NCBI RefSeq assembly: GCF_032854445.1
Contig: NC_088302.1
Location: 42,446,645 to 42,508,644, forward strand
Length of the DNA stretch: 62,000 nucleotides
Direction of reading: 5' to 3'
DNA from: Liolophura sinensis
Taxonomy: Eukaryota; Mollusca; Polyplacophora; Chitonida; Chitonidae
Made by a program: the position numbers and the translations under genes. Of the stretch, positions 59,066 through 62,000 are shown piece after piece (the stretch's first letter is position 1; every line of letters begins with the position of its first letter). The notes under the pieces were generated by a model. The model had not been told where the DNA came from. It worked only from the letters and a program-made list of their open reading frames with translations, and ran no database searches.

Positions 59066-62000
59066 TTCCAAGGCTTTTCCCAAGATCTGCCTCCATTTAA
59101 AAACCTACAACACAGACCAGTATCGCAGAAGTTACAAGTTCGTGAATCACATATGCCCTATAAGCTGGTTTTGAATAATTATGACGTCACCCGAGGCATT
59201 GAGTTACAGGCATCAAAACTGAGCCTATGCAGTTTAACATTATGAATGAGAAAAGTGTTCTAGTTTGATTTTCTTTGCAAGACTATGAACTTCTCAACTC
59301 AATGTGACGAAAACACATGGATAAACTCTTGACTGTATACTGAGTATTTCAAAAGAAATACATCATTTGTATAAGAACAACAACACGAAAATGGCACAAA
59401 ATAATCATAAATAACTGTCGACTGCAGCTTACCTGAACTAATGAGAGACAAGCGATCACCACTACCGAACATTCGACCTGGAGATTTATATGGACACAGA
59501 ACTATGATTCTTCCTACATGTCTTTTGCATGTCTAACATTTTATTGTTAACGAAAACGAAATATAAGAAGAGTTTCATGGGGTTATTTTTTGATAAAGGG
59601 ATACGTTTTTGACGATTGATTACAATAAGAAGAGACAAATCTCAGTGACCGATTGTCACAGATTTCTGGTATAAAAATGTACTCAATGTTGGCTTAGAAC
59701 TCATAGTTTATGAAACAGGTATATATTTTCCTGGAGTTTCTATGGTCTTACCTTAATTAGAAGCTATTTAGACATTTATATCCGACCCAACTGATTCACG
59801 TCACTTCGCCATGATATTCAGCATTTTTGATTGGAGGCTTTAGAATCTAGGATTTTATTAATTACGAAAAGTGTTCATGTGTTATATTGGTATGGTTAGA
59901 AAGATCAGATTTTATAGCATCTGTGTTCTTCAAATTAATATAGAAATTACTGGGTTTTTCTTTATGTTGGCATGGGGAAAAATTACGCTATTTTAGCCAT
60001 ATTGGTTTCGGCATCATAGTAAATTATCGATGGAGCGTAGTAAGAGGCGAACGCAGCACAATGCACGTCAACCAATCAAAATGGAGGACTTTTGGTTAGC
60101 ACCGCCTGCATTGTTTACACGCTATAAAAAGGAATCGATCATGGCGTCTGACTGATGGTCCTGGAGGTTTACGACAGTCAAGACAAGGGCAAAGGCAAAG
60201 GCAAGATCAAGGTAAAGGCAAGATTAAGACAAGGCACAAAGGTATTTGATTCCACCTGAGAATCGCTCGATCTGGCGGGAGATTTGCTATCTTCAGTATA
60301 TTACGCAAGGCGGATTTAGTGTTATACTGAAAGGACTGTGACTATATGAGTTAAAGAGTTACTCCTCTTACATTAAAACATACCTAAGGATTACGGTTAG
60401 GTAGAAATTCCGGCACATATACCTGTTGAAGTATTTTTAAATTGCTAAGGGATGTTCACCGTCTATGGCCGTGTCAACAAGCCTCCCAGAGTTATTCCCC
60501 CTGAAACTCTGTGTCGCAAATGACATTGCTGATTCTGAACGAATATTTGATGCTTTGACTGTATATATGTGAATAAATGGGCTTCACTGTTTTCCTCCAA
60601 GAGTTATCCCGTAACAATACAGGCTGGGAATGCATTTGGTGTATTAAAAAGAATAGCAGCATTGAATTAATGATTGGGGTATTGAGAGTAAATCCATATT
60701 TGTGTAGTGGTGTCTCCAAATACTTGAGGTAAATATACTCTACTCATACGCTAACAAAATATTATCTGGTGATAAGCAGAGCAAAACCTGTAATCTTAAC
60801 CTATAAAGATCATAAGACAGGGTTTTAAAGAAATATCCGCTACAATACCCAAGTGTAGAGCTTGTATTGCTACGTGTCACTGACTAAAGTCAATTTTGGT
60901 AACGAGACTGAGTGATTTCACAGACAACTGAGTATAAGCCACTTTCTAAAAGAAATGGACCATAGTATAGAAATTTAGTGTTTATGCAAGCTCACAATGC
61001 GCGCCATCATTCCCCCAAAGACAACATTCCATGCCACTCATTAGAACGAATGACACCAGAGCCACACAACAAAATCGCTAAGAATGCTGTCACCATGATT
61101 ACGTGAATGCAAAGTTAGAAATACTCTGCACTAATATATTTGAAATACACCATAAACTAGTATCCTGCAAAATGCAGATAAACTAGAAACATGGAGATGA
61201 AAATTTGGGTTATACAAAACATGATAACTTCAACAAGCAAAACATTTTACTCAAAACCATAATGCAAATTCATTTCAAAGCATTCCAAAACGTATTAGAA
61301 CCTTTGGGAACGGACAAGCATTTGGCAAACTTTTGACATTTAATAACGGGTATAAAAACTGCATAAAAGCTCTGTGTAAACCTACATACACGAGATCATT
61401 AATTGTTCTGTTGTTTTATGGATAAATCTAGAATATCTAAACAAAAAAATGTTGATAGTTATTTTTAATGAGACTTGACTCACGTAATTTAAACCGGTGG
61501 AGATTATATTAGCTTAATGGAATATGGTCAGAGCCACACAAATTTTGGCTCGAAATTCAATCCAGGCAGGATTACTGATCGGTCGGAAAGCAGTCAAACA
61601 ATCAGTCAAATAACAACAATACTTTGCCTTAAATCCAAGCAAAACACATAAATATTTACATACCTATAAGTTCGGCTGTGAATAATTATGTAAAATCAGA
61701 CAACCTGAAGTGTTTACAATAATACAGCTCTGTTATTAAAAACGCTACCAACACTTTGTCACTCTCACTTTGACATTTTGACTGCAAACGATGTCAAGAT
61801 TTAAACAGTTTCTGAATCTTTCTCTAGTGTAAGTCATTGTAAGAGATTTAATGACATTCACAAGATCAGACTTTTATTTTTAGTGGATGAACCTATACCG
61901 CGACGAGAACAAATGTTTGGTTGAATGAACCAGTGAGAGCCCCGCACATGTATGTGGTTGGAGCATAAAGACAAACATCTGGTGAATTTTTTTTTATCAT
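59066..62000. other. Duplicated non-coding DNA, module A4
   Basis: Matches A1 and A2. It includes the promoter-like element near 60070-60580, a deletion near 61530 that removes most of the minus-strand relic, and a second deletion near 61865 that joins to the A2-type end segment. No gene recognised. Confidence 0.6.

Overview
The window is animal nuclear DNA: AT-rich, intron-bearing and full of tRNA-derived SINEs, satellites and segmental duplications. The SINE types are a (TCAC)n-tailed family, and a family whose 3' end reads 'gtgaaatattcttgagtacg' followed by 'gcgtaaaacaccaat'. From memory of molluscan SINEs they point to a mollusc, probably a bivalve. There is no bacterial operon, CRISPR array, rRNA or free-standing tRNA gene.

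The main content is a tandem array of four paralogous genes, all on the + strand, at 1153-3187, 22197-24351, 41740-43825 and 53764-55948. Each has four coding exons with conserved splice sites and phases (0, 1, 1). Coding exon 1 gives a signal peptide, a short basic amphipathic segment beginning GW (GR in gene 3), a six-cysteine core (C-x3-C-x3-C-x5-C-x3-C-x3-C), and a GKR-type amidation and dibasic cleavage site. Exons 2 and 3 encode an acidic pro-region with two canonical EF-hand loops. Exon 4 encodes a Thr/Pro/Asp-rich acidic tail. The plan of signal peptide, cationic Cys-rich peptide and EF-hand pro-domain resembles that of mussel mytimycin precursors, but the cysteine pattern is different. 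I read this as an antimicrobial or host-defence peptide family whose pro-domain binds calcium.

The genes sit in alternating modules. A modules (about 1-10780, 21190-32580, 40725-47880 and 52480-62000) carry the peptide gene plus several kb of duplicated, mostly non-coding DNA. B modules (about 10780-21190, 32580-40725 and 47880-52480) carry retroelement relics, large satellite arrays, a TATA box with a possible untranslated leader exon, and a purine-rich tract just upstream of the next gene. The window starts just inside an A module, at the same point as position 21203. Module A3 is fused to a truncated B3 by a deletion, which shortens the gene spacing from 21.0 and 19.5 kb to 12.0 kb.

Other content: decayed Penelope-like retroelement pieces in B1 and B2; at least four SINE types, two of them with clear target-site duplications and intact empty sites in sister copies; a 4.5-kb satellite with a higher-order period near 1088 bp; a 97-bp tandem repeat; a possible METTL22-like methyltransferase exon relic on the minus strand; and weak small-ORF candidates in A2/B2. 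Much of the remainder is duplicated DNA without recognisable genes.
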